Shown here in pieces: positions 28,035 through 38,075 of a stretch of 64,000 bases of DNA. Numbering within the stretch: the first letter of the stretch is position 1; every line of letters starts with the position of its first letter. The translations under genes were made by a program, and so were the position numbers. Source of the stretch: JBGTCD01 sp041749015 (GTDB lineage Bacteria; Bacteroidota; Bacteroidia; Cytophagales; Cyclobacteriaceae); contig JBGTCD010000091.1 of assembly GCA_041749015.1 (NCBI GenBank), positions 1-64,000 of the forward strand, in the 5' to 3' direction. Below the pieces are notes generated by a model, which was not told where the DNA came from, searched no databases, and saw only the letters and a list, made by a program, of their open reading frames with translations.

Positions 28035-29075
28035 TTAAGGATGGACCGGAATCTGGTTTAGTCCCTGAGTTTCATCCCAATCAAATATCAGATTCATATT
28101 TTGTACTGCCTGCCCTGCAGCACCCTTGACCAGATTGTCTATGGCAGTGATGACAATGACCATTCCCGTGCGGTCATCAAAGACCGGAAAAATATCACAA
28201 TAATTAGTCCCCCTTACTTCTTTGATGGCTGGGGGTTGTTTCCTAATCCTGACGAATGGAGCCTCCTGATAAAAATCTTCAAACAAGGCGACCAAAGATT
28301 TATCAGACCAATTTTTTTTGGAAGGCTGTAGATAAATAGTGCTTAGAATGCCCCTGTCGACTGGCAGCAAATGGGGTGTGAATTGTATGGTGACATTCGC
28401 TCCGGATATTTTTTTCAGGGTATCCTGGATTTCAATGGTGTGGCGGTGGGATTTCAAACCATAGGCCTTGAAATTATCATGGACATTGGAGAATAAATTG
28501 ACTGGCTTGGACTGGACTCCCGCTCCGGTAACTCCGGTTTTGGAATCGATGATGATGGGAGCCTCCAGCCTCAGGCCTTCGGCTGCCAGTGGTGCCATGC
28601 CCAGGAGAGCCCCTGTGGGGAAGCATCCGGGATTGGCGATGAGTCGGGCAGATTTTATCTCTTTGGAAAATAATTCAGGGATGCCGTATACCGCCTCTGC
28701 AAAACCTTCATGAAAGCTGTGATCCTTTAGGTACCACTTCTTATAAATATCTGGTGACTCCAACCTGAAATCACCGGAAAGGTCAATAATTTTAAATTTT
28801 TCTCCATGGTATTGCTTTACGAAGTCCATAGATATTCCATGGGGCAGTGCCAAAAAAACCAGGTCCAGGTCCTTGACATTGATCGCATCAGATTTTATGA
28901 GCACCTGATCGGCAATCCCCTCAAAAAAAGGATGCACTTCCGAGAATTTTTCGCCTGCACGACTTTCAGAAGTGATCGTGGTGACCTCCACATGCGGGTG
29001 TTGCGGAAGTATGCGCATCAGTTCTGATCCGGTGTACCCCGTAGCGCCTATTATTCCTATTTTCTTTTTATCCAT
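28035..29075 (-). CDS. argC: N-acetyl-gamma-glutamyl-phosphate reductase
   Basis: Reduces N-acetylglutamyl phosphate to the semialdehyde with NADPH. The 346-residue protein has the nucleotide-binding start GIIGATGYTGSELMRIL and the catalytic cysteine in NPGCFPTGALL (Cys151), followed by the His-containing SHRHTIEIQ. The ATG overlaps the end of argD by 8 nt (ATGGATAA), indicating coupled translation. Confidence 0.95.
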   Translation of the reverse strand: MDKKKIGIIGATGYTGSELMRILPQHPHVEVTTITSESRAGEKFSEVHPFFEGIADQVLIKSDAINVKDLDLVFLALPHGISMDFVKQYHGEKFKIIDLSGDFRLESPDIYKKWYLKDHSFHEGFAEAVYGIPELFSKEIKSARLIANPGCFPTGALLGMAPLAAEGLRLEAPIIIDSKTGVTGAGVQSKPVNLFSNVHDNFKAYGLKSHRHTIEIQDTLKKISGANVTIQFTPHLLPVDRGILSTIYLQPSKKNWSDKSLVALFEDFYQEAPFVRIRKQPPAIKEVRGTNYCDIFPVFDDRTGMVIVITAIDNLVKGAAGQAVQNMNLIFDWDETQGLNQIPVHP

Positions 29076-30255
29076 TATAATCTTTCAAAGATGATTTGAG
29101 CACAGCTAATACCTGCTCCAATTCTTCATAGCTAATATTAAGGGGCGGCACCAGGCGCAAAACGTTTCCGGCAGTAGCATTGGCCAGAATTCTTTTTTCC
29201 ATCAATTTCTGCACCAGGGGCTTGGTTTCAAAATCAAATTCCACCCCGATCATAAGCCCCAGACCACGGATATCCCTGATCCGGGGATCGTCAATCTCTT
29301 TTAGTTTGGAGGTGAGCCAGGTGCCTTTTTCCTCCGCTTCCATGAGGAGGTTTTTATCCTCTAATACTTCAATCGTAGCAAGAGCGGCAGCGCAAGCCAG
29401 CGGGTTGCCACCAAAGGTAGTCCCGTGGTCGCCGTACTCGATGGCACTGCTCACCTTTTCATTAGAAAGGATGGCGCCAATGGGGACTCCTCCACCCAGA
29501 GCTTTGGCAAGGGTCAAGATATCAGGTTCTACTCCGAAATGTTCCTTGGCAAACATCTTTCCGGTCCGGCCCATGCCACATTGTATCTCGTCAAAGATGA
29601 GCGCAATGTTGTGGGCATCGCACAGCCTCCTTAATTTCTTTAAAAATTCAGGATCAGCGACCCTGATACCGCCTTCTCCCTGGATCGGCTCGATGATAAT
29701 ACCGGCAGTTTCGCCATCTACCATATTTTCCAGGGCATCAAAATCATTGAAAGGCACTTTTTTAAATCCCTGTGGCATGGGACCAAACCCTTTCTGCATT
29801 TCGGGCTTACCGGTAGCGATTGTGGCCAGAGTGCGGCCGTGAAAGGACCCATCGAAGGAGATAATCGTGCCCCCCCGGCCCTGGCTGTGGCCATACTTGC
29901 GGGCAATCTTGAAGGCTCCTTCCACTGCCTCAGCACCGCTATTGGCAAAAAACACCCGGTCCAAAGAGGAAAGGGTAGTCAGTTTTTCAGCCAGCTGTAC
30001 CTGTGGCCGACTCACATAAAAGTTGGAAATATGGATGAGATGGGCGGCCTGGTGAGTTATGGCTTTCACCACATGGGGGTGACAGTGGCCTACACTATTG
30101 ACTGCTATACCTCCCAACACATCGATGTACTCATTGCCTTCTACATCCCAAACCTTTGACCCTAACCCACGCTCTAAGGCAAGCGGGTAGCGTCTGAAGG
30201 TCTGCAGGTAGTGCTTCTGGTCTTTTGTGCTGTATGCCTGATTGGTTTTTTCCAT
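29068..30255 (-). CDS. argD: Acetylornithine aminotransferase
   Basis: PLP-dependent class III aminotransferase converting N-acetylglutamate semialdehyde to N-acetylornithine. The 395-residue protein shows GGIAVNSVGHCHPHVV, FFANSGAEAVEGAFKIARKY, the Asp of LIFDEIQCGMGRTGK and the PLP lysine in TLAKALGGGVPIGA. Length is typical. Some ArgD proteins also act in lysine synthesis (succinyl-DAP), possible here because lysA is encoded elsewhere in the window. It lies 11 bp after argB. Confidence 0.93.
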   Translation of the reverse strand: MEKTNQAYSTKDQKHYLQTFRRYPLALERGLGSKVWDVEGNEYIDVLGGIAVNSVGHCHPHVVKAITHQAAHLIHISNFYVSRPQVQLAEKLTTLSSLDRVFFANSGAEAVEGAFKIARKYGHSQGRGGTIISFDGSFHGRTLATIATGKPEMQKGFGPMPQGFKKVPFNDFDALENMVDGETAGIIIEPIQGEGGIRVADPEFLKKLRRLCDAHNIALIFDEIQCGMGRTGKMFAKEHFGVEPDILTLAKALGGGVPIGAILSNEKVSSAIEYGDHGTTFGGNPLACAAALATIEVLEDKNLLMEAEEKGTWLTSKLKEIDDPRIRDIRGLGLMIGVEFDFETKPLVQKLMEKRILANATAGNVLRLVPPLNISYEELEQVLAVLKSSLKDYNG

Positions 30256-30266
30256 TCTAATTATTA

Positions 30267-31088
30267 CTAATAAATTGTAGTCCCGGTGGCTTCCCCTTGC
30301 GCTAAAGCCAGGATTTGATCGGGTTTGGTCCCATTAATGATAGCGACTGAGCGCGCCCCGTTTTTTAGCGCTATGAGGCAGGCATCTAATTTTGGGATCA
30401 TGCCCCCTTTGATAGTTCCGACACTCAATAGCTGATGGACCTCCCCGGAGCTGACCTCCCTGATCAGGGAGTCGGGATCATTTTTATCCTGAAGCAGGCC
30501 ATCTACATCGGTTAGAACTACAAACCGGTCAACTTTTAAGGCCCCTGCCATGTGTCCGGCAAACAGGTCCCCGTTGATATTATAACCAAGTCCTGAGCTA
30601 TCTGATCCAAGGCAAGCCACTACAGGCAGGTAATTTTCTTTTAACAGGGTAAGCAGTAGCTTAGGATCAACGGCATCCACATCCCCTACCTGACCCAGGT
30701 CGGCAAGGCTGGTGGTGCCATTATGATGGACCGGCTGCAACCTTTTTTTGGCCTTGACCATTTTTCCGTCACTACCAGTAAGGCCAACAGCATTCATCCC
30801 CATGCTGTTCAGAACTCTTACCAGATCGCTGTTGACCCGCCCCATCAAAGCCATCTCCACATATTCAAAAGCTTTTGGTGTGGTCTTCCTTTGGCCTTCG
30901 ATAAATTCAGAGTCGATTTGGGCCTCGGCCAGTGTTTTTTTAATAAATGGGCCTCCGCCATGCACGATGACCACATCGAAACCCCGGCTTTTAACCCCGG
31001 CAATATTTTCCAGGACCATTTTCTTGAGGTCCGGGTCAGTCATGGCATTGCCGCCGTATTTGAATAAAATGATGGGTTTTTTTGTCAA
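30267..31088 (-). CDS. argB: Acetylglutamate kinase
   Basis: Phosphorylates N-acetylglutamate, the second step of the pathway. The 273-residue protein has the amino-acid kinase fold with the N-terminal lysine (IILFKYGGNAM), the glycine loop VIVHGGGPFI, GYNINGDLFAG and the C-terminal lysine in SVGTIKGGMIPKL. It is the first gene of the arg operon. The arginine-feedback N-terminal helix found in some homologues is not present, suggesting an arginine-insensitive form. Confidence 0.94.
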   Translation of the reverse strand: MTKKPIILFKYGGNAMTDPDLKKMVLENIAGVKSRGFDVVIVHGGGPFIKKTLAEAQIDSEFIEGQRKTTPKAFEYVEMALMGRVNSDLVRVLNSMGMNAVGLTGSDGKMVKAKKRLQPVHHNGTTSLADLGQVGDVDAVDPKLLLTLLKENYLPVVACLGSDSSGLGYNINGDLFAGHMAGALKVDRFVVLTDVDGLLQDKNDPDSLIREVSSGEVHQLLSVGTIKGGMIPKLDACLIALKNGARSVAIINGTKPDQILALAQGEATGTTIY

Positions 31089-31114
31089 AACTTGACCAGA
31101 GGCTTATTAAAGCA

Positions 31115-31122
31115 CAAAGTTA
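31115..31122 (-). promoter_or_regulatory. -7 box (TAACTTTG) of the arg operon
   Basis: On the minus strand TAACTTTG matches TAnnTTTG and ends 26 nt before the argB ATG. The -33 region is not clear. Confidence 0.45.
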
Positions 31123-31202
31123 GGAATACCCTTTAATAAACGAAAAAAAACCTGGGATTCCTAAGAAAAGGGGGTTTATCCTGTTTTAAACTATTATTTA
31201 AA

Positions 31203-31270
31203 AGCTTTTCCAAAGTTTAAAATGGATTGTCCCTTCCGTCCTTTGGTATAAAACTAACTTTGGAAAAGCT
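31203..31270. repeat. 15-bp inverted repeat between lipB and argB
   Basis: AGCTTTTCCAAAGTT (31203-31217) and AACTTTGGAAAAGCT (31256-31270) are perfect inverted copies around a 38-bp spacer. A third, partial copy TTGGAAAAGC follows at 31280-31289. On the minus strand it lies after lipB and before argB, so it could be a long-loop terminator, an operator or a small mobile-element relic. Confidence 0.6.
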
Positions 31271-31295
31271 ATTGACAAATTGGAAAAGCGCTCCT

Positions 31296-32015
31296 TTATA
31301 ACTTTAATTCCATTCCAAAGAGTTTGGCCACATTCCCAGAAAGATTCTTTTGTACTTCCGGTAAAGGGATGACCCTGCCAAGTTCAGCCGCCATCGAGGT
31401 CACAGCCTTGTCTTCGATGCCACAGGGGACGATATGGACGAAGTAGTTGAGGTCGGTATTGACATTGAATGCCAGTCCATGCATGGTGACCCATCGGCTG
31501 GATTTCACCCCAAATGCACAGATTTTTCTTGGGTTGGGTCCATTGTCATAATCTAGCCATACCCCTGTAAAACCTGGTATCCTGCCTGCGTCAATATCAT
31601 ATTCTTTGAGGGTGAGGATCACGGCCTCCTCCAGTAATCTTAGGTATTTATGGATATCAGTAAAGAAATTTTCCAGGTCGAGGATAGGATATGCGACAAT
31701 CTGCCCCGGACCATGATAGGTGATATCACCACCGCGATTGATCTTGTAGTACCGGGCGTCAACCCGTTTTAATCCGGCCTGGTCCAACAGGAGATGCTTC
31801 TCTTTACCGCTTTTACCTAAAGTATAAACGTGAGGGTGTTCACAGATCATCAGGTAGTTTGGAGTAGATTGCTGCCGGTCTGGCTGGAGATGTCTGTTGG
31901 TAAGTTTTATTTCAATAATTTCATTGAACAGACGTGTTTGCTCATCCCATACTTCCTGGTAGTCACCATTTTTGATATTGATGACCTGCACGGTATTATT
32001 GATGACGGCGTTCAT
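31296..32015 (-). CDS. lipB: Octanoyl-[ACP]:protein N-octanoyltransferase
   Basis: LipB moves octanoate from acyl carrier protein to lipoyl domains, the first step of lipoic acid synthesis. The 239-residue protein shows RGGDITYHGPGQIVAYPIL, the catalytic Lys171 in AFGVKSSRWVTMHG and the catalytic Cys198 in VHIVPCGI. The ATG shares one base with the manA stop (TGATG), so it is the last gene of a coupled pgi-manA-lipB operon. lipA is not in the window. Confidence 0.94.
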   Translation of the reverse strand: MNAVINNTVQVINIKNGDYQEVWDEQTRLFNEIIEIKLTNRHLQPDRQQSTPNYLMICEHPHVYTLGKSGKEKHLLLDQAGLKRVDARYYKINRGGDITYHGPGQIVAYPILDLENFFTDIHKYLRLLEEAVILTLKEYDIDAGRIPGFTGVWLDYDNGPNPRKICAFGVKSSRWVTMHGLAFNVNTDLNYFVHIVPCGIEDKAVTSMAAELGRVIPLPEVQKNLSGNVAKLFGMELKL

Positions 32016-32998
32016 CAGGGGATGTAGGTTTCCAGAAATTTAAAATTTTCACTCGTGGCTGTGGCTTCGGCCCCCGGTGCTGCTGCTGGCAGCAGGTACA
32101 CACCCCCGGTGGCGAGTTTGAAACTCCCCAGGCCGGTCTTAATTGTACCAGCACCTTCCACACCGATAAAGATCGTGAAGGAGTCTCTGTGCCGGTAGTC
32201 TCTGGTTACGGTATTTTTTCCGGCTTGTACTACTTCAGTATGGAAGTAGGGGCTTTCTACCACCTTTATCCCACCCGCCACGGGGGGGGTGTAACGTGTT
32301 TTATATTCTTGCCTGGTAGAGAAATCGATGGCATCAAGAGCCATTTCGGTGTGAAGCTCACGGAGCTTGCCGTCGGTATCGGGCCGGTCAAAATCGTATA
32401 TCCTGTAAGTGATGTCAGAGGTTTGCTGTATTTCCGCGAGCAGGATGCCCTTGCCAATGGCGTGTACCCGCCCGGCAGGAATGTAAAACACGTCACCGGG
32501 GGCCGTGGGCTCACGGTGCATCAAATCCATGATCCGACCCTCTTCCAGATACTTTAAGTATTCTGACTTTGAAGTCTCCTTGTTAAAACCAAAAATCAAC
32601 TCCGCCCTAGGATCGGCCTGCAGGACGTACCACATTTCAGTCTTGCCCTTTCCATCATGCCTTTGGGCAGCAAGTTTATCATCAGGGTGTACCTGAACCG
32701 ACAGGTCATCTGCGGCATCCAGGTATTTAATGAGCAATGGAAATTCTCCACCATACGCCTTGTGAACCTTTTTACCCAGTAGTGCCTCCTTATGATCACT
32801 CATAAGTTGGGTAAGGGTTTTGCCCTTTTCAGGACCATTGCTGACCACCGATACATGCCCCTTCACCGTCGAAACTTCCCAGGATTCACCGCAGGGCGAT
32901 ACACCCCCTGTATCTCTGCCGAGCAGGTTCTGGTGTTTGGCACCACCCCATACTTTTTGGATGTATTGCGGATGAAAAGTGTAGGGGTATAAGCTCAT
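32015..32998 (-). CDS. manA: Mannose-6-phosphate isomerase, class I
   Basis: Interconverts mannose-6-phosphate and fructose-6-phosphate, linking glycolysis to GDP-mannose. The 327-residue zinc enzyme has the motif [16 protein letters not shown] with the metal-binding His and the segment KTEMWYVL (Glu ligand), then [10 protein letters not shown] with the third His. The length is that of the short Bacteroidota/Firmicutes type. It overlaps pgi by 4 bp and lipB by 1 bp. The coding sequence contains a G8 run at 32282-32289 but the frame is intact. Confidence 0.92.
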   Translation of the reverse strand: MSLYPYTFHPQYIQKVWGGAKHQNLLGRDTGGVSPCGESWEVSTVKGHVSVVSNGPEKGKTLTQLMSDHKEALLGKKVHKAYGGEFPLLIKYLDAADDLSVQVHPDDKLAAQRHDGKGKTEMWYVLQADPRAELIFGFNKETSKSEYLKYLEEGRIMDLMHREPTAPGDVFYIPAGRVHAIGKGILLAEIQQTSDITYRIYDFDRPDTDGKLRELHTEMALDAIDFSTRQEYKTRYTPPVAGGIKVVESPYFHTEVVQAGKNTVTRDYRHRDSFTIFIGVEGAGTIKTGLGSFKLATGGVYLLPAAAPGAEATATSENFKFLETYIP

Positions 32999-34650
32999 GA
33001 TTTTCTCATTTTTTTCCAGGCATTGATGAGGCCATTGGTTGAAGGATCGTGCTGGGTCACCGGGACCTCATTAGTCATAGAAACCATGACTTTTTTGGCC
33101 AGTTGCTTGCCCAATTCTACGCCCCATTGATCAAAGCTGAATATGTTCCAAATAATTCCCTGCACAAAAATCTTATGCTCGTACATGGCGATCAGACTGC
33201 CTAAATTCTCCGGAGTTAGGGCATCAAATATAATGGTATTAGTGGGCTTATTACCTTCAAAAACCTTGTATGGCGCCATTTGCTTGATCTGGGGTTCACT
33301 CACCCCCTCAGCACGCATTTCTTGTACCACTTCTTCATGATTACGGCCTTTCATAAGGGCTTCAGTTTGGGCAAAGAAGTTGGCCAGCAGTTTTATATGA
33401 TGGTCGCCTACAGGATTCAAACTACTTGCAGGGGCGATAAAATCAGCCGGGATCAACCGGGTGCCCTGATGGATCAACTGAAAAAAGGCATGCTGTCCGT
33501 TGGTACCAGGCTCACCCCAGATAATAGGGCCGGTGTCATAGGTAACCCGCTTGCCTGCACGGTCTACTGACTTGCCGTTGCTTTCCATATTTCCCTGCTG
33601 GAGGTAGGCAGCAAACCGGTGTAGATACTGATCATAGGGCAGTACCGCCTCCGTTTCTGCTTCAAAAAAATTGGTATACCACACCCCGATCAGGGCCAGA
33701 ATCACCGGGATATTTTCTTCCAAAGGTGAGGTGCTGAAATGCTCATCCATCTCATGAGCACCCTGGAGTAAGGCCTCGAAATTCTTGAAACCTACCAGAC
33801 AGGCAATAGACAACCCCACTGCTGACCATAATGAATACCGTCCCCCAACCCAGTCCCAGAATTCAAACATATGGTCCTCTGAAATACCAAACTCCTTTAC
33901 CGCGTTCCCATTCGTGGAGACCGCTACAAAATGTTGAGCTACCGCTGCATCATTTTTGGTTTGTTCCAAAAACCACTTACGGGCAGTATGGGCATTGGTC
34001 ATGGTCTCCTGGGTGGTAAAGGTCTTGGAAACAATGATGAAAAGTGTGGTTTCCGGGTCTGCCTTTTTCAAGGTCTCTGCCATATGGGTGCCGTCTACAT
34101 TGGACACAAAATAGGCTTCAAGATGGGCTGCTTTATAGGCTCTTAAGGCTTCGGAAACCATAACCGGTCCCAGATCGGAGCCGCCTATTCCAATATTGAC
34201 TATAGTGCGGATGGGTTTCCTGGAAAACCCTTTCAAGGTGCCACCATAGACCTGTTCGGAAAAATCCTTCACTTGATTCAGCACCTTGTTTACCATCGGC
34301 ATGACATCTTGACCCGAGACCTTCATGGGGCTATTTGACCTGTTTCTCAAAGCCATATGCAATACCGACCGGCCCTCCGTTTTGTTGATCGGTGTGCCAT
34401 CGAACAGCATGCGCCGGGCATCCTCCAGCTTGCACTCCCGTGCCAGGCCCATCAGATGGCCAAGAGTTTCCTTTTCGATGAGATTTTTGGAATAATCAAT
34501 AAGAAAGGACTTCCATCGAATCTGAAAATTATTAAACCGATCAGGGTCTTCATCAAAAAGCCCTGAAATGGTCTGGTGCTCCATTTTTTGGAAGTCCTCT
34601 TTGAGTTGTTTCCACGATTTGGTCGTGGTAGGGTCAATTATTGGTAACAT
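32995..34650 (-). CDS. pgi: Glucose-6-phosphate isomerase
   Basis: Interconverts glucose-6-phosphate and fructose-6-phosphate. The 551-residue protein has the long bacterial form with [15 protein letters not shown], the segment [18 protein letters not shown], and the C-terminal signature [14 protein letters not shown]. The ATG at 34650 is preferred to the TTG one codon earlier. It is first in the pgi-manA-lipB operon and diverges from yraN with 78 bp between the starts. Confidence 0.96.
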   Translation of the reverse strand: MLPIIDPTTTKSWKQLKEDFQKMEHQTISGLFDEDPDRFNNFQIRWKSFLIDYSKNLIEKETLGHLMGLARECKLEDARRMLFDGTPINKTEGRSVLHMALRNRSNSPMKVSGQDVMPMVNKVLNQVKDFSEQVYGGTLKGFSRKPIRTIVNIGIGGSDLGPVMVSEALRAYKAAHLEAYFVSNVDGTHMAETLKKADPETTLFIIVSKTFTTQETMTNAHTARKWFLEQTKNDAAVAQHFVAVSTNGNAVKEFGISEDHMFEFWDWVGGRYSLWSAVGLSIACLVGFKNFEALLQGAHEMDEHFSTSPLEENIPVILALIGVWYTNFFEAETEAVLPYDQYLHRFAAYLQQGNMESNGKSVDRAGKRVTYDTGPIIWGEPGTNGQHAFFQLIHQGTRLIPADFIAPASSLNPVGDHHIKLLANFFAQTEALMKGRNHEEVVQEMRAEGVSEPQIKQMAPYKVFEGNKPTNTIIFDALTPENLGSLIAMYEHKIFVQGIIWNIFSFDQWGVELGKQLAKKVMVSMTNEVPVTQHDPSTNGLINAWKKMRKS

Positions 34651-34728
34651 CAATTATATAATTAGGATATGGCTCTTTCTATTAAAAGCTAAAATTAATT
34701 AAATTGGGTTAGAGATATCAGGATTTCT

Positions 34729-35082
34729 ATGAATTCGAAAAAAGATCTTGGACAAAAGGGGGAGGCACTTGCCGAGGAATATTTAAAAAACAGGGGATAT
34801 GAAACCCTACATAGGAATTACCGGTATCGGCATGCAGAAATTGACCTCATCACAAAAAAAGATGACCTCCTGGTATTCGTAGAAGTCAAAACCAGGACCA
34901 GCTCCATTTTTGGAATGCCTGAAACATTTGTAGTGGACCATCAGGCTGAAAAAATTACCGAAGCGGCAGTGGAGTATATGGAAGAAACAGGATGGGAAGG
35001 CCAGATTCGCTTCGACATTATTGCTATTATATGGAAAGGCCAACAATCAGAAATTGAGCATATTGAAGATGCCTTTTACTGA
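34729..35082 (+). CDS. YraN/UPF0102 family nuclease-fold protein
   Basis: A 117-residue protein of the YraN family with the PD-(D/E)xK nuclease fold: GEALAEEYLKNRGYETLHRNYR, the acidic pair in HAEIDLI and the core FVEVKTR. Family members are widespread and often lie near rnhB; a role in nucleic acid processing is proposed but not established. The 3' end overlaps the convergent MORN gene by 7 bp. Confidence 0.9.
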   Translation: MNSKKDLGQKGEALAEEYLKNRGYETLHRNYRYRHAEIDLITKKDDLLVFVEVKTRTSSIFGMPETFVVDHQAEKITEAAVEYMEETGWEGQIRFDIIAIIWKGQQSEIEHIEDAFY

Positions 35083-35900
35083 ACTGCCGAGCGCTCATAT
35101 ACCACCTCACCTTTTTCATTCCACTCCCGCACTACATGCGGCGTATATTGTTTTTGGTAAGGGTGCTCCTGGTATTGAATGATCTTTTTTCGCTTACCAT
35201 TTGGGTAATATTCAGTCCAGGTGCCCACCTTGGAATCTACCTGAAACTCTCCGATTACGGCGGGGAGGCCGTTTTTAAAAAAATAATAGTAATTACCCTC
35301 CTTTTCGCCATATTCAACCGGAACCACCTCTCTGAGCATGGTGCGATCACCATCATAGTAGCTGACAAGAGATTGCTTCGGCCAACCTTTATAATATTTT
35401 TCTTTATCAAGAAGTATATCCTGAGAGCTGTACTTCATCCATCGGCCATGTTTCATGCCTTTATAAAAAATCCCCTCCTCCAGAATGACACCGTTCCTAA
35501 CCTTGGAATAGGGCCCATGCAGGAGTTCCCCGTAGGCAGGATCAAACTTTCCTCCCACCCGGATCCTTTTAATATTCCGGCGTGAGTCCATCCAGTAAAC
35601 ATCCCGGACATAGGGGTCTGGCTCAACCTGATCCTTTAGCACTCTGAACAACTCAAAAGTGGTGCTTTCGCCCAACCCGGATTTGGTGAACCGTTTCTTG
35701 GTTTTCAGCCCATAAAAATATTTCTTCTTGAACTTTTTCTTAGGTTCAACACGCTCTTCTTCCTCTTCCTCAGCATCCAGGTCAATGGTCAATGGTGTAT
35801 CAATGGTAAACAACCCATCTTCATCCTCTGTGATTTGAGCATAGGATTGCTTAGGCACTATGATGGCCAAAAAAAGAATAAATAGGAGTAAATACCGCAT
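35076..35900 (-). CDS. Secreted MORN-repeat (YwqK-like) protein
   Basis: A 274-residue protein with signal peptide MRYLLLFILFLAIIVPKQSY, an acidic stretch (EEEEEERVEPKKKFKKK) and from about residue 130 several MORN-type repeats: GELLHGPYSKVRNG, GMKHGRWMKYSS, SKVGTWTEYYPNGKRKK. MORN repeats form beta-hairpin sheets that bind proteins or lipids. Bacteroidota carry many such exported proteins of unknown function. It is convergent with yraN. Confidence 0.75.
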   Translation of the reverse strand: MRYLLLFILFLAIIVPKQSYAQITEDEDGLFTIDTPLTIDLDAEEEEEERVEPKKKFKKKYFYGLKTKKRFTKSGLGESTTFELFRVLKDQVEPDPYVRDVYWMDSRRNIKRIRVGGKFDPAYGELLHGPYSKVRNGVILEEGIFYKGMKHGRWMKYSSQDILLDKEKYYKGWPKQSLVSYYDGDRTMLREVVPVEYGEKEGNYYYFFKNGLPAVIGEFQVDSKVGTWTEYYPNGKRKKIIQYQEHPYQKQYTPHVVREWNEKGEVVYERSAVQ

Positions 35901-35959
35901 CGTAAAAATTGTCCAACCTACTTATCAGCTAAACGGCTAATAATAAGGTTTATTATAAT

Positions 35960-35989
35960 ACAAAAACCCCGGAAATGATTCCCGGGGTT
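35960..35989 (-). terminator. Intrinsic terminator after htpG
   Basis: On the minus strand AACCCCGG (35989-35982), a nine-base loop and CCGGGGTT (35972-35965) form a GC-rich hairpin followed by TTTG, matching the end of htpG 48 bp upstream. Confidence 0.8.
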
Positions 35990-36036
35990 CAAATTTAAAG
36001 ACATTATCCGATTAGCTTGCTATTCAATTTATAGCC

Positions 36037-37926
36037 CTATTTGGATACTAATTCTACACTTCTTTTTATGAATTGGGTCAATGCCTTACCGTTCAGCAAT
36101 CCCTGGGATAATTTAGCAAGATCCAGAGCTTGTTTGGCAAGGTTAATCTGAGATTTTTCCGTTTTCTTGCTTAATATTTTGGTAGAAAGAGCATGGTTGC
36201 CATTGACGGTGAGGCTGTACTGATCAGGCATATTCATCATACCAAATCCGCCCCCACCTGAAGCTGCCATGTCCTTCATCCTTCGCATAAATTCAGGCAG
36301 GGTGATGGTAACAGGGAAATCATCCGGGGCCAGAGATTCGATACTAACCATCAGATCACCACTATCAGCTGCCTTTTCAAAAATTGATTTCAGCTTATCC
36401 TGATCTTCTTGGCTTAATACGCTTTCGATCTTTTCATCCTTATTAATGAGCTTGTCAATAGTATCACTATCCACCCGCTTGAGCTGGGTATTTTCTGCCT
36501 TCTGCTCAATATGATTGATGAAATGGCTGTCCAACATCCCGTCAAGGAGGAGCACATCATAAGATTTAGCTTTTGCACCCTCCAAAAATGCATCCTGGCT
36601 TTCGGGGTCTGTGGCATAGAGGTACACCACATTTTTATCCTTATCCGTTTGTTGATCTTTAACCTTATCCTTGTATTCATCCAAAGTAAAGTAGCTGCCC
36701 TCAACATTCTTTAGTAAGGTAAAATCCCGTGCCTTTTCATCAAACTTAGGCTCGGAGATCATACCGTATTTTACAAACAGCCCGATATCATCCCACTTCT
36801 TTTCAAAGGATTTTCTGTCATTTTTAAACAACTCAGAGAGCTTGTCGGCTACCTTTTTGGTGATGTAGCTGTTGATCTTCTTGACATTACTGTCTGACTG
36901 CAGGTAGCTGCGAGACACATTCAATGGAATATCCGGGGAGTCAATCACCCCATGGAGGAGCATGAGAAACTCCGGTACCACATCCTTGACCTCATCGGTG
37001 ATGAATACTTGTCGTGAATACAGCTGGATTTTATTTTTCTGGATTTCGAAGTCCTTCTTAACCTTGGGGAAATAAAGAATCCCGGTCAGATTAAAGGGGT
37101 AGTCTACATTCAGGTGAATCCAAAACAGCGGGTCTTCAGAAAAGGGATACAGGTCTTTATAAAACTTAAGGTAGTCCTCATCCTTTAATTCGGTAGGCGC
37201 CTGAGTCCAGAGGGGTTTGGTATCGTTAATGATATTATCAACTTTTATAGTCTTATACTTAGGCTTACCCTCCTTGTCTTTACCATCTTCTACAGATTTG
37301 TCCTTTTCTCCAAACTTAATACTGACAGGCAGGAATTTGCAGTATTTTTCAAGGATGGAATGGATTCTGTGCTCTTCCAAAAATTCCTCACTGTCTTTAT
37401 TGATGTGCAGTACCACTTCAGTACCACGGGTAGTTTTATCACCGGAGGTAATTTCAAATTCCGTACTGCCGTCACATACCCACCTGGCCGGCTTTGCACC
37501 ATCCTGATAGGAAAGGGTGTGGATTTCTACCTGATCTGCCACCATGAAGGATGAATAAAATCCCAGGCCAAACTTTCCGATGATCTCATTGGCGTCTTTG
37601 GCATCTTTGAATTTTTCTACAAATTCTGTAGCCCCACTGAATGCAATTTGATTGATATATTTTTTAATTTCCTCCGCGGTCATGCCAATCCCGTTATCCG
37701 TCACAGAGATGGTTTTTGCCTTTTTGTCAATACTTACCTCGATCATTGTGTCGCCCAACTCTTGGGTCATCTCCCCGAGTGAGGAGAGCCTCTTTGCTTT
37801 TTGAGTAGCGTCTACAGCATTGGAAATCAGCTCTCTCAGAAAAATCTCATGATCAGAGTAAAGAAATTTCTTAATGATGGGAAATATATTCTCGGTGTGA
37901 ATAGATATTGTACCTTTTTCTTCCAT
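36037..37926 (-). CDS. htpG: Chaperone HtpG (Hsp90)
   Basis: Cytoplasmic Hsp90-type chaperone. The 629-residue protein has the GHKL ATPase domain: FLRELISNAVDAT (Glu and Asn near 30-36), ITVTDNGIG-like SVTDNGIGMTAEE, and GKFGLGFYSSFMVADQVEI; the middle domain includes YSRQVFITDEV and the C-terminal dimerisation region follows. Charged linkers are short, as usual in bacteria. A terminator follows. It is not linked to dnaK, which lies 11 kb away. Confidence 0.96.
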   Translation of the reverse strand: MEEKGTISIHTENIFPIIKKFLYSDHEIFLRELISNAVDATQKAKRLSSLGEMTQELGDTMIEVSIDKKAKTISVTDNGIGMTAEEIKKYINQIAFSGATEFVEKFKDAKDANEIIGKFGLGFYSSFMVADQVEIHTLSYQDGAKPARWVCDGSTEFEITSGDKTTRGTEVVLHINKDSEEFLEEHRIHSILEKYCKFLPVSIKFGEKDKSVEDGKDKEGKPKYKTIKVDNIINDTKPLWTQAPTELKDEDYLKFYKDLYPFSEDPLFWIHLNVDYPFNLTGILYFPKVKKDFEIQKNKIQLYSRQVFITDEVKDVVPEFLMLLHGVIDSPDIPLNVSRSYLQSDSNVKKINSYITKKVADKLSELFKNDRKSFEKKWDDIGLFVKYGMISEPKFDEKARDFTLLKNVEGSYFTLDEYKDKVKDQQTDKDKNVVYLYATDPESQDAFLEGAKAKSYDVLLLDGMLDSHFINHIEQKAENTQLKRVDSDTIDKLINKDEKIESVLSQEDQDKLKSIFEKAADSGDLMVSIESLAPDDFPVTITLPEFMRRMKDMAASGGGGFGMMNMPDQYSLTVNGNHALSTKILSKKTEKSQINLAKQALDLAKLSQGLLNGKALTQFIKRSVELVSK

Positions 37927-38020
37927 AATGCGTTAATTTTTAAGTACGATGTAGTCAATTATTGTTCCAAATAGGTTTTAGTGACAAATTGACAGCTAAT
38001 AAAAATGTAACTTTTAATCC

Positions 38021-38051
38021 TTTGTTTGTAATAAAAATAATGATACTTTTG
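38021..38051 (+). promoter_or_regulatory. Promoter of the T9SS cargo gene
   Basis: TTTG (38021-38024), 19 bp and TACTTTTG (38044-38051) match the Bacteroidota consensus in both boxes. It lies inside the longer open frame, so it sets the true start at 38076. Confidence 0.7.
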
Positions 38052-38075
38052 AACCTACGTTTTAATCAAGAAATC

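Noticed and set aside
32282..32289. G8 run in manA as a phase-variation tract
   Set aside because: The frame is intact and the run is short; no evidence of variation from one sequence.
37962..38075. N-terminal extension of the T9SS cargo protein
   Set aside because: It contains the promoter TTTG-19-TACTTTTG, and the signal peptide begins at 38076.
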